From positions 1 to 18,557 of the forward strand of contig JAGKWZ010000299.1 in assembly GCA_021151605.1 (NCBI GenBank): DNA of 18,557 bases. Direction: 5' to 3'. Shown here piece by piece: positions 1-7,068 of this stretch. Source of the stretch: Verrucomicrobiaceae bacterium. GTDB taxonomy: Bacteria > Verrucomicrobiota > Verrucomicrobiia > Verrucomicrobiales > Verrucomicrobiaceae. The position numbers and the translations under genes are program-made. Within the stretch, counting starts at the first letter, position 1; every line of letters begins with the position of its first letter. Under the pieces are notes generated by a model, which was not told the origin of the DNA, did no database searches, and saw nothing but the letters and a program-made list of their open reading frames with translations.

Positions 1-414
1 GTGCATTTGAAGGGAGCGTTTCTCTGCACCCAGGCTGCTCTGAAACTCATGGTGAAGCAGCGTGCCGGACACATCATCCACATCGGCTCTTACAGCGCGC
101 TAAGCGGTCCCGCCGGTCAGGCAAACTACGCCGCAGCCAAGGCAGGGCTCATCGCACTCACGCAATCCATCGCTGCTGAATATGGCGCACGTGGCATCCG
201 AGCCAACTGCGTGTTGCCCGGCTTTCTCGACACGAAGATGACTCAGCATCTCCTTGCTGATGAAACGCAGCGCGAACGCGTGCTTGCCTCTCACACCCTG
301 GGCCGTCTAAACACGCCCGAAGACGCTGCGCGATTCATCGCTTTCCTTCACACGATGGAGAACATCAGTGGTCAGGTCTTCCAACTCGACAGCCGCATCT
401 CCCGCTGGACCTGA
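1..414 (+). CDS. Short-chain dehydrogenase/reductase (SDR), 5'-truncated by window edge
   Basis: This is the C-terminal half of a classical NAD(P)-dependent SDR, resembling the FabG/3-oxoacyl reductase group. The visible part starts inside the fold, at the helix before the catalytic strand. The Rossmann glycine motif (TGxxxGIG) and the NNAG motif must therefore lie upstream of the window, and the GTG at position 1 is only the first visible codon, not a supported start. The catalytic Ser is residue 30 of the visible part, and the YAAAK motif supplies Tyr43 and Lys47, giving the normal Ser-(12 residues)-Tyr-xxx-Lys spacing. The following 'RANCVLPGFLDTKM' stretch is the usual SDR segment after the active site. 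The substrate cannot be told from this part. The TGA stop at 412-414 is separated by one base from the stop of a convergent gene remnant. Confidence 0.9.
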   Translation: MHLKGAFLCTQAALKLMVKQRAGHIIHIGSYSALSGPAGQANYAAAKAGLIALTQSIAAEYGARGIRANCVLPGFLDTKMTQHLLADETQRERVLASHTLGRLNTPEDAARFIAFLHTMENISGQVFQLDSRISRWT

Positions 415-415
415 C

Positions 416-594
416 TCACGGCCACTCCCGCAGCATTGCCAGCCCATCGCGGAAGCGTGGTGCTAGCGTGAGACAGTCCAAAAGATGCTTCTTCGCCTGA
501 GGGGCATCGGCTTCACGCAGAAGCTTCGCGAGTCGGAAGTGCGTCATCGCCGCTCCATCAGGATCAAGAATGAGCACACGGCGATAAGCTGCGG
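416..594 (-). pseudogene. Truncated second copy of the 3' end of the TPR-peptidase gene
   Basis: On the minus strand this segment still reads as an open frame ending '...RFRDGLAMLREWP' and TGA. It matches the last ~59 codons (about residues 782-841) of the TPR-peptidase gene whose stop is at 2051-2053. The alignment is ungapped at an offset of 1635 bp, with about 10 differences in 179 bp by eye. No start codon or upstream part of the gene is present: identity ends at about 594, and an in-frame TAG lies at 599-601 (minus strand). It is thus a headless remnant just downstream of the DUF1501 gene and in a different frame from it. Eight of the ten differences are synonymous; the others give Thr to Pro and Glu to Asp. 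It is very probably not translated as a protein of its own. Confidence 0.85.
416..594. repeat. Direct repeat, left copy (partner 2051-2229)
   Basis: This ~179-bp direct repeat lies in the same orientation as its partner at 2051-2229, is ungapped, and is about 94% identical by manual alignment. The left boundary coincides with the stop codon in both copies, since 415 and 2050 and the bases further left do not match. The right boundary is at about 594/2229. The DUF1501 gene lies between the two copies. Confidence 0.85.
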
Positions 595-617
595 CCTTCT
601 ATATTGAAGGTCTTGAA

Positions 618-1997
618 TCAAACCAGCTCCGCCAGCGGCCTGCCCTGATCCACAATGAAGTTTGGCCGACCTTGATGATCCAGGTAAGTCGCATCCAGCG
701 GCACGCCCATGTGGTGGTAGATCGTCGCGGCGAGGTCACCGGGGGTGACGGGACGTTCGTCGATCTCGGCACCGTCTTTGGTGCTTGCTCCGATGACTTG
801 GCCGTGACGGAAGCCGCCACCGGCAAGGCTCATGCTCATCACGACGGGCCAGTGATTGCGGCCATCGGTGCTGCCTTGCGTGCCGAGGTTCGGTGTGCGC
901 CCAAACTCGCCCATGGCGATGACGAGTGTATCGTCCAACATACCACGTTCACCGAGGTCGCTGACCAGTGTGGTGATGACGTGATCAAAGATGGGCAACA
1001 GCGGCCGTAGGCCATTCCAGATGCCTCCATAAGGCGGGATGTTATCGCCATGGTTGTCCCAGGTGCCAGAGGCGCTGTGATTACTCAGATCAATGGTCAC
1101 AAAGCTTGATCCACGCTCCACGAGACGACGCGCGAGCAGTGCTTGCTTGGCCCAATCGTGATCGCCATAGCGGTCGCGGACTTTTTGCGGCTCCTGACTG
1201 AGATCGAAGGCTTCCTGTGCTCGCCCCCCAGCGACGATGTCGAAGGCTTTTTGACCAAAACTATCCATGGCGGTCATCATGCCGCTGGAGTCGATCTCGG
1301 CGCGCAGCCCATCCATTTGGCGGCTTAGAGTCTGCCGGGCATGGAGACGATCCATGCTGAGACCAGAAGGCAGTTGGAAGAGCTTGGTGGCATTGTTGCC
1401 ATCAAACGGATCATACTGAGTGCCGAGGTAGCCGCCCCAGGCCACATGCGAGCGCGATTTCATGTTCAGCACCACGTAAGGCGGCATGGCCGGGTGATTC
1501 GCGCCGTGATGCTTTGCAACGATGCTGCCGAAAGAGGGAAAATGTTTCGCTTTGGGATTGGTGCGCGGCTCGTTAGCGAGGTTCGCGGTCTGCATGACCA
1601 TGTTCGGCTCATGGTTGCTGAAGCGACAATCGACCGAGCGGATGATCGTAAACTTGTCGAGCATCGCAGCCTGCTTCGGCAGGAATTCGCAGATGCGCAC
1701 GCCGGGGAGCTTGGTTTTGATCGTCTTGAAGGGACCGCGGTTTTCGATCGGGCGATCAGGCTTTGGATCCCAGGTGTCGATGTGGGATGGACCACCCGTC
1801 ATCCAGAGCAGAATGACAGATTTACCACTTTTCGTGGCTGCACCTTCCGCCTTCAGCTTCATCAGGCCGGGCAAAGTGAGTCCGCCGAGACCTGCGAGGC
1901 TTGTTTTCAAAACGGAACGCCTGCCATGCACCACCACGCCATCGCGCAGGCGTGGATTCATGAAGGTGAAAGCGTGACCGTGATCGTGAGAGGCCAT
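618..1997 (-). CDS. DUF1501 family protein with Tat-like signal
   Basis: This is a member of the DUF1501 family (alkaline phosphatase/sulfatase-like fold), very abundant in Planctomycetes and Verrucomicrobia; the biochemical role is unproven. Typical family features are 'LLWMTGGPSHIDTWDPKP' near the N-terminus, 'TIDLSNHSASGTWDNHGD' mid-protein, 'VIAMGEFGRTPN' followed by 'GRNHWP', and the C-terminal 'DLAATIYHHMGVPLDATYLD'. A twin-arginine-like leader (GRRSVLK then a hydrophobic stretch, Arg26-Arg27 from this start) predicts export. The start at 1997 was chosen because AGGTG sits 5 nt upstream and leaves a reasonable leader. ATGs at 2024 (468 aa) and 1961 are possible in the same frame. The gene lies about 50 bp after the TPR-peptidase stop in the same direction. 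The DUF1549/DUF1553 cytochrome-type partner usually seen next to DUF1501 genes is absent. The family call is firm; the start is uncertain. Confidence 0.93.
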   Translation of the reverse strand: MASHDHGHAFTFMNPRLRDGVVVHGRRSVLKTSLAGLGGLTLPGLMKLKAEGAATKSGKSVILLWMTGGPSHIDTWDPKPDRPIENRGPFKTIKTKLPGVRICEFLPKQAAMLDKFTIIRSVDCRFSNHEPNMVMQTANLANEPRTNPKAKHFPSFGSIVAKHHGANHPAMPPYVVLNMKSRSHVAWGGYLGTQYDPFDGNNATKLFQLPSGLSMDRLHARQTLSRQMDGLRAEIDSSGMMTAMDSFGQKAFDIVAGGRAQEAFDLSQEPQKVRDRYGDHDWAKQALLARRLVERGSSFVTIDLSNHSASGTWDNHGDNIPPYGGIWNGLRPLLPIFDHVITTLVSDLGERGMLDDTLVIAMGEFGRTPNLGTQGSTDGRNHWPVVMSMSLAGGGFRHGQVIGASTKDGAEIDERPVTPGDLAATIYHHMGVPLDATYLDHQGRPNFIVDQGRPLAELV

Positions 1998-2050
1998 GCA
2001 CACACCTACGCTGGTAGCCGGCACATCTTCTCAATTCAGCATAGGCATCT

Positions 2051-2229
2051 TCACGGCCACTCGCGCAGCATCGCCAAACCTTCGCGGAAGCGTGGTGCTA
2101 GCGTGAGACAGTCCAAAAGATGCTTCTTCGCCTGAGTGGCATCGGCTTCACGCAGCAGCTTCGCGAGTCGGAAGTGCGTCATCGCTGCTCCATCAGGATC
2201 AAGAATGAGCACTCGGCGATAAGCCGCGA
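2051..2229. repeat. Direct repeat, right copy (partner 416-594)
   Basis: This is the intact-gene copy of the repeat and forms the 3' end of the TPR-peptidase gene. Alignment with the partner is ungapped from the stop codon (2051) up to about 2229. It marks the right flank of the DUF1501 gene. Confidence 0.85.
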
Positions 2230-4576
2230 TGGATCGGTCCTTTTCACCAAGAGCATCTGCGGCATCTGCCATCGCCTGCTGCGGGGTGCGGAGGAAGGGA
2301 TTCAGCGCGAGAGCACGCTCGGCATTCGTGCGCACCCGTGACCAGTCCTGCTTCTTTTGATCCAACTCGATGAGGCGGAGGAAGATCGGCATCGCACTCG
2401 TCTCGTGCTCGGCGATCTGCCGCAGCACGGCGATCTCTTCGTCGTCGCGCTTCGATTCGCGCAGGGCGTTTGCTTTGATCTGATAGCCGCCTTCACCGCT
2501 GAAGTCCTCGGGCACGAGAGCGATCAATCGCTCGGCAAGCGGTAGCACGTCGGCCCATTTCTCCTGCTCGATAAGCATGTCGATCTGCCGATGAATCGCC
2601 CACAGGCTGTCAGGATGTTTCTTCGTGAATTCCGCGAGCGATTCGGGATCGAGCGGGTTCACGTCTTCAGGCTCGGGCTTCTTCCAGTCAGCCTTTTCAC
2701 CAAAGGCCACCGCCTTGGCTTGGAGATGCTTTTCAAAGGCGGGCTCCAGCTTCTCCAGTGACTCGGTGTTGTCGGCGATGGCTTCGTTGATGCGTTTCCC
2801 ACCGGCGAGATCGCGCAGGATGGCCTGAAACTTCTCAGGACCAAAGCGCTCCAGCAAATATCCCACGACCTGACTGCTCTGGTAGTAGGCGAACATGAGG
2901 TGGTCATCGCTCTCCGCATTCAGGAAGGCGCTGCTGAGCTGGCTGATCGGCTTCGCGGCCTTCTCCTCCAGGATCATGCGTCGGAAGGTGGCGTCCATCG
3001 GCATGCCCCAGATGGGATTGCGCTGGCTTTCCTCGTGGACGCTGATGCCCTCGCTCAACCAGCGCGGCATCTTGTTCTGCGTCAGCGTGAGCGTGACGAC
3101 ATGACAGAACTCATGCCAGAGCGTGCTCTGCCAGTTGTTCCGACCATGCGCGAGTCCGCCGGGACTGTTCATCGTGATGACGGTGCCGAAGCACACGCCG
3201 AGCAATCCCTGCCCGCCGAGACTGCCAAAGGTGCGGATGGCGAAGTCCTGCTGCTGTCCGAAGAACTCGACCATCACGGGCCGCTTCAAATCGAGCCCAT
3301 ACTTCGCGGTGAGCACCGTCTTGGCTTCACGCAGCAAGGCCAGCGCTTCTTCGCCATAGATCGGCCAGTCGCGCTTCGGCATCTTGAGAATGAAGTCGTC
3401 AAAGCTCTGCGTGGTGAAGCCCGCCATCTCCTTCTCCAGTAGGCCGATGTTATGCGCCTGCACATTGTAGCCATCCTTTTCACGGATCTCGGCAGCGAGC
3501 TTCCAAGCCTCGTCTTCTTCACCAAGCCGCAGCAGATCATGCGTCAATGCGACCTTGGCGGGAAGGTAGTTGGGATCAAACTCCAGCGCCTTTCGCTGAT
3601 GCTTCGAGCCTTCGGCAAAACGATAGGCTCGTGACAGCACACGACCGATGGTGTGATCGACTTCAGGATTCTTGTCCCAGCGCTTCAGACCATTCGCCCG
3701 AGCCGACTCGAACTTCTTCACGTCCGCCGCACTGAGATGCGTGATGGCGGCCAAGAGCGCCCAGGCTTCGGGACAGTTGTCTCGGTATTCCAGCACCTTT
3801 TGCACGAGCCCGGCGGCATCGAGGAACTTCTCCGCGCCGATCATCGACTCCGCCTGATTCAGCAAAGCCACCGAGTGAACCGGGTTCAGCTCCAGCGCAC
3901 GCTTCAGGCTCTCCAGCGACTTCTCTCGATCTCCATTGGCAAAAGCCAGCGCGAGCCCGACTCGCAGCTCAGCCGTCTCACCACAGGCTTTCAACCCCGC
4001 GCGAAAGACATCGGCAGCACGAGCCGCATCATCTTTCGACAAAGCCAGATGCCCCTCGGCGAGGTAAGCAGGCTCAAACTTGGCGTCCTTCTTTTGCGCC
4101 ACCTGGAAGTACTGCTGGATGACCTTCTTCGCATCCGCTCCGAGCGCTAGAGCCGCCTGACCGAGAGCCACCCAATCCGCTGCGGTCCGATTTTTGGGCT
4201 GCTGCGCACGTGCTGCATCATTCACCGCCTTGAGAGCCTCATCGGCGATGTCCTTCCGCCCGATTCGTCGAGCATTGTCATGCTGGAGCATGAGGAGTTC
4301 GAGATGACCGGGAAAGGTCTTCACCGCGAGCTGCACTTCATCACGAGCCTCGACCTCGCGCCCCAGATTCATGAGCGCCTGGATGCGCATGATCCGCCAG
4401 TCAGGCGATTTGAAGCCCTGACGGATGGCGCGTTCGCAGATCAGCGCCACATCATCGTAGCGGCCTGCGGCCAAGACGCGGTGCATTGGCTCCAGGTTGT
4501 CTTCCTCAAAGATCTTCTCCAAATCCTGGCCGTGAAGGGCAGAACAAATCGTGAGGAGGAGCAGAGCGCGTCGCAT
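2051..4576 (-). CDS. Secreted TPR protein with HExxH (peptidase MA-like) domain
   Basis: An 841-residue protein with a short signal peptide (MRRALLLLTICSALHGQ). Helical TPR-type repeats fill residues ~30-400, with consensus-like turns such as 'ALELNP' and 'ALEFDP'. A metallopeptidase domain at ~410-620 resembles the gluzincin 'peptidase MA-like' group and carries H488-E489-F-C-H492; Glu509 in 'WLSEG' is the likely third zinc ligand. A second TPR block fills ~640-841. It is probably a periplasmic or surface zinc protease, or a scaffold presenting one; the substrate is unknown. It starts 33 bp after the stop of the upstream CXXCH protein gene and is followed closely by DUF1501, so the three are probably cotranscribed. 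No good Shine-Dalgarno precedes the ATG. The last ~59 codons are duplicated at 416-594. The domain call is firm; catalytic activity is inferred from the intact ligand set. Confidence 0.9.
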   Translation of the reverse strand: MRRALLLLTICSALHGQDLEKIFEEDNLEPMHRVLAAGRYDDVALICERAIRQGFKSPDWRIMRIQALMNLGREVEARDEVQLAVKTFPGHLELLMLQHDNARRIGRKDIADEALKAVNDAARAQQPKNRTAADWVALGQAALALGADAKKVIQQYFQVAQKKDAKFEPAYLAEGHLALSKDDAARAADVFRAGLKACGETAELRVGLALAFANGDREKSLESLKRALELNPVHSVALLNQAESMIGAEKFLDAAGLVQKVLEYRDNCPEAWALLAAITHLSAADVKKFESARANGLKRWDKNPEVDHTIGRVLSRAYRFAEGSKHQRKALEFDPNYLPAKVALTHDLLRLGEEDEAWKLAAEIREKDGYNVQAHNIGLLEKEMAGFTTQSFDDFILKMPKRDWPIYGEEALALLREAKTVLTAKYGLDLKRPVMVEFFGQQQDFAIRTFGSLGGQGLLGVCFGTVITMNSPGGLAHGRNNWQSTLWHEFCHVVTLTLTQNKMPRWLSEGISVHEESQRNPIWGMPMDATFRRMILEEKAAKPISQLSSAFLNAESDDHLMFAYYQSSQVVGYLLERFGPEKFQAILRDLAGGKRINEAIADNTESLEKLEPAFEKHLQAKAVAFGEKADWKKPEPEDVNPLDPESLAEFTKKHPDSLWAIHRQIDMLIEQEKWADVLPLAERLIALVPEDFSGEGGYQIKANALRESKRDDEEIAVLRQIAEHETSAMPIFLRLIELDQKKQDWSRVRTNAERALALNPFLRTPQQAMADAADALGEKDRSIAAYRRVLILDPDGAAMTHFRLAKLLREADATQAKKHLLDCLTLAPRFREGLAMLREWP

Positions 4577-4609
4577 GAGAGCAAAGAACGCGCCTTGGGC
4601 AGGCTTTTC

Positions 4610-5890
4610 TCAAGCCTTTGGCAGCACGCCCGTATCTTGAAGGATGGCGAGGATATGCTTGCGCTCGGATTCGCCGAGGTAGTCGAAGGTGCCGCTCTTG
4701 TCTTTTCCCGCGAGCACATCGCCGAGCATCTTGATGACCGTGGTCTTCAAATGCGGCGAGAGATGACGGAAGGTCAGCGAGTGAACCATGAAGCTGCAGC
4801 GGTGCTTAAAGAGCCGTGTGTGAAGCTGAAAATCCTTCAGCGAGCGTCCATCCGCCGACTTGGGAGCCCTGGCCGTGAAGGCTGTCTGGAAATCTTCCTC
4901 TCCTTCGATGCCACCCTCCGGCAAAGCGGCCTCGTCTTTGAAAAGCAGCGCCTCGATCACGTCCTCGGCCATGTGGTCGATGATTCGCCGGGCGGTGCCC
5001 ACGGGCTCGTTTTGCACCGGCTCACCTAGTTCCTTTTGCAGACTGGTTTGCATGTGCATGGCACGCATGGCGGTGTGATTCGCCTTTGTCAGCACATTCT
5101 GAACGGAGGTCTGATGCTCCAGCACCATGAGGGCCACGATGTCGCTCTTCTTGCGCTTGTAGGGGCTGGTGTCGAAGAAGCTCGCGAGGTCCGTGATATT
5201 CGCCCCTCTCTCGATGGGCATGTCGCAGGTGTTGTCCGCATTTTCGGTGGCGGTGACATTGCCGCGATGAAGCTGGCTGCCGTGTTTGCCGGTGACATAC
5301 CAGCCGCCCCAGCGGTCGGAGAAAGGCGTCGTGGTATCCACCACCGTGCTACCCTGGCTCATGATCGGATGGCCTTCGGGCCCAGGGAAAACAGAGCGCA
5401 CGATGACGCCGGGCACTTCCGGTGTGAAAGGGCCTCCGTGACAGCTCAGGCAGCTCTGATCACGCTCGAAGTGCAGCGGCTTCGAGGGCTCCACCTCGGG
5501 ATCGAGCAGATAAAAGATCGGACCTAGCTTCGGGTCGATGGTGGAAATCTCCAGCGAACCGCCGACGGAGTAGCCGACATAGGCATCATCGGAAAAATAG
5601 ATCACGCGAGGTGTCTGCGGACTGATGCGGTCGTTCTGCTTGCTCGTCTTCGAGAAGACCATGACCTGCGACTCCTCAGGGATACCAAATTGCTTCAGCA
5701 CACCACGCAGCACGCTCCAGGCATCTGTGCGATCAATCTTCACCTTGCCCGCGAGCATCATTTTCTCCAACGCATAGGCCGCATCACGCGGCTGCGTTTC
5801 CGAATAACGGATCGGAGCCTGCTCATACTCGTCCTCCGCCTGTGCCAAGACAGGCAGGGCGACCAGCGGAAGCAGGAAGAGCAATTTCAT
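4610..5890 (-). CDS. Exported monoheme cytochrome c-like protein (CXXCH)
   Basis: A 426-residue protein with a clear signal peptide (MKLLFLLPLVALPVLAQA) and a single haem c attachment motif, C147-L-S-C150-H151. The motif is followed by 'VPGVIVRSVFPGPEGHP', 'DRWGGWYVTG' and 'DIVALMVLEHQT', blocks I recognise from an unnamed family of exported cytochrome-like proteins in Planctomycetes, Verrucomicrobia and Acidobacteria. The open frame extends to an ATG at 5986, but that would place 32 unlikely residues before the signal peptide, so 5890 is chosen. One covalent haem is expected. The distal ligand is not obvious; several Met and His residues follow the motif. It is the first gene of the minus-strand set, diverges from the gene at 6056 and ends 33 bp before the TPR-peptidase gene. 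Its electron-transfer partner and physiological role are unknown. Confidence 0.87.
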   Translation of the reverse strand: MKLLFLLPLVALPVLAQAEDEYEQAPIRYSETQPRDAAYALEKMMLAGKVKIDRTDAWSVLRGVLKQFGIPEESQVMVFSKTSKQNDRISPQTPRVIYFSDDAYVGYSVGGSLEISTIDPKLGPIFYLLDPEVEPSKPLHFERDQSCLSCHGGPFTPEVPGVIVRSVFPGPEGHPIMSQGSTVVDTTTPFSDRWGGWYVTGKHGSQLHRGNVTATENADNTCDMPIERGANITDLASFFDTSPYKRKKSDIVALMVLEHQTSVQNVLTKANHTAMRAMHMQTSLQKELGEPVQNEPVGTARRIIDHMAEDVIEALLFKDEAALPEGGIEGEEDFQTAFTARAPKSADGRSLKDFQLHTRLFKHRCSFMVHSLTFRHLSPHLKTTVIKMLGDVLAGKDKSGTFDYLGESERKHILAILQDTGVLPKA

Positions 5891-6055
5891 AGCAGAGAAT
5901 ACGCCAGAGGCTGCATAGCTATTGCCCGCGGCTTGGTGCGAGCAGCGCTTGTATTGTGCGGCTCTTGATCCTGGCAAAATTTTCACACAGCCAGCAGCAG
6001 GGCCTGAAAATCACTCTCGACATTTCCTGCTGTTTTTCGCAGACTTCGCAGCGCT
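5891..6055. other. Divergent intergenic region
   Basis: This 165-bp gap separates the minus-strand cytochrome-like gene from the plus-strand gene at 6056, so it should hold promoters in both directions. No convincing paired -35/-10 boxes, operator palindrome or strong Shine-Dalgarno was recognised by eye. The longer in-frame extension of the cytochrome-like gene runs into this region but lacks protein-like character. Confidence 0.5.
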
Positions 6056-6652
6056 ATGCCTACACGACGCCTACCCAACTCCACCGCGACCGTCATCCGT
6101 ACGCTTATCACCGCACGGGATGCCTGGAAGCAATTCCCCAACAACCGCCTCATCACTGCCGCCCATTGGGCGAAGCTTGATGATGCGAATCCTCAGTCCT
6201 TCCTCAGCCGCCTGCTCAAGGAGGCCGGGGATGTCCCGAATGCCCTCGCCACCCAGGCACCGCTCACCAGCGCCTTCACCCAGGCTCTGGACCGGCTCAC
6301 CCTCTTCGTCAGCCACTTCCATCAGGTCTATGACCTCGGCGTGGATCGCGGCGTCTTCACCGCCGGTGGCCGCGCCCACTATGACCGCGATGTGACCGCC
6401 TCCGCGCTGCCAGATCTCAGCAGCATCACCGCCGTCCTCGAGGCCGCGTCCAAGATCGCCCCTGGCGAAGCCGCGCGGAAAGCTGCCGAAGGTGCCACCC
6501 ACGTCCCCATGGCCCTGCCCAGCGCCGCCGAGGTCGCCACCGCTCATGCCGATGCCGCCGCGAAACGCGCCGCCGCTGAGGCCGCCAAACTCAACACCGA
6601 CACCCAGCAGGGCGAGCTCGCCGCCCTCTACCCCGAGGCCGCTGAAGGGTAG
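6056..6652 (+). CDS. Conserved-looking protein of unknown function (198 aa)
   Basis: I do not recognise a named family. The 198-residue product starts MPTRRLPNSTATVIRTLITA, has no signal peptide or membrane segment, and has a mixed helical core ('FPNNRLITAAHWAKLDD', 'LDRLTLFVSHFHQVYDLGVDRG'). It ends in an Ala-rich, probably helical tail (about residues 145-185, 'AAKRAAAEAAK'). The core composition looks like a real globular protein. The long opposite-strand frame over the same bases is Gly-rich and judged a shadow. The gene stands alone: the divergent cytochrome-like gene is upstream and a gene-free stretch follows. It may be a lineage-restricted cytoplasmic protein. No Shine-Dalgarno is visible before the ATG. 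Confidence 0.72.
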   Translation: MPTRRLPNSTATVIRTLITARDAWKQFPNNRLITAAHWAKLDDANPQSFLSRLLKEAGDVPNALATQAPLTSAFTQALDRLTLFVSHFHQVYDLGVDRGVFTAGGRAHYDRDVTASALPDLSSITAVLEAASKIAPGEAARKAAEGATHVPMALPSAAEVATAHADAAAKRAAAEAAKLNTDTQQGELAALYPEAAEG

Positions 6653-6799
6653 ATCCAGGGTGTCCCCCTCACCGCATTTTGAGTCCCTGCCTTTCATTCC
6701 CTTGCCACCCTTTCCTCTGCCCTTTTCAGGTTCCCAGTGCAGGATTCGGCGTTTTTGGCCTCAAACCCCTGATTTTGCGCCAATTTGTCCCAAAACAGA

Positions 6800-6967
6800 G
6801 CTGTAAGGGGCATTCCGCTCCAGCCGGAGGGGGCTTACAGGTCTGTAAGAGGCCTTTTTCCCGAGCGGAGGTGCCCTTACAGGTCTGTCAGGGGCATGCG
6901 GCGCGTGCGGGAATGGGCTTGCAGGATGGAAAACCCACCGCTGCTGGAGCGGGGGCGGGCTGACCGA
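6800..6967 (+). repeat. 42-bp imperfect tandem repeats, each an imperfect hairpin
   Basis: Three units of exactly 42 bp are visible at 6800-6841, 6842-6883 and 6884-6925, and a degenerate fourth follows at 6926-6967. Each unit begins with CTGTAAG or a variant and ends with CTTACAGG or a variant, so the ends of each unit are reverse complements (7 bp in units 1 and 2, with mismatches in unit 3). Each unit can therefore fold into its own stem with a GC-rich loop; unit 1 has an inner CTCC/GGAG stem and unit 3 an inner GCATGC/GCGTGC stem. Because 42 is a multiple of 3, overlapping frames look like 14-residue repeats. This could be a dispersed intergenic hairpin family, a structured RNA, or a binding-site array; the sequence alone does not decide. 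Confidence 0.75.
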
Positions 6968-7040
6968 GCTGTCTGAAGGGCTGTCTGAGGAGTGGCACTT
7001 GCTGGGTGGGTCTTTCCTTAGCCGCCTGGAGACAAAGAAA

Positions 7041-7068
7041 AGGCGGGACTCCCTGAGGAGTCCCGCCT
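7041..7068 (-). terminator. Rho-independent-like terminator of the EF-hand gene
   Basis: A perfect 12-bp stem (7041-7052 with 7057-7068) closes a 4-nt loop CTGA. Read on the minus strand it lies about 37 bp after the EF-hand stop and is followed by the T-rich run TTTCTTTGTCT, as expected for an intrinsic terminator. On the plus strand the 3' side is not T-rich, so it serves mainly the minus-strand gene. Confidence 0.85.

Noticed and set aside
1..3. GTG at position 1 as the start of the SDR gene
   Set aside because: The visible protein lacks the SDR cofactor-binding half, so the codon is internal and the true start is outside the window.
595..610. Short hairpin CCTTC-TATATT-GAAGG after the DUF1501 stop
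   Set aside because: The stem is only 5 bp and no T-run follows on the minus strand, so it is not a convincing terminator.
1341..2135. Long plus-strand open frame (264 codons) opposite the DUF1501 gene
   Set aside because: It is a shadow: the minus strand encodes a full, recognisable DUF1501 protein, while the plus frame has no family features.
416..2229. DUF1501 region as a transposon with direct repeats as ends
   Set aside because: No transposase, inverted termini or short target duplication is present; the repeats are a coding-gene fragment of ~179 bp, which points to recombination or duplication instead.
5891..5986. Upstream extension of the cytochrome-like gene to ATG 5986
   Set aside because: It would put 32 non-signal residues before a perfect signal peptide starting at 5890.
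6071..6697. Minus-strand 208-codon Gly-rich frame opposite the 198-aa gene
   Set aside because: Its composition is Gly/Glu-rich without structure, whereas the plus frame looks like a folded protein. The choice is not certain.
6679..6976. Two overlapping small plus-strand frames with a 14-residue period
   Set aside because: The period simply reflects the 42-bp DNA repeat; there is no Shine-Dalgarno or independent coding support.
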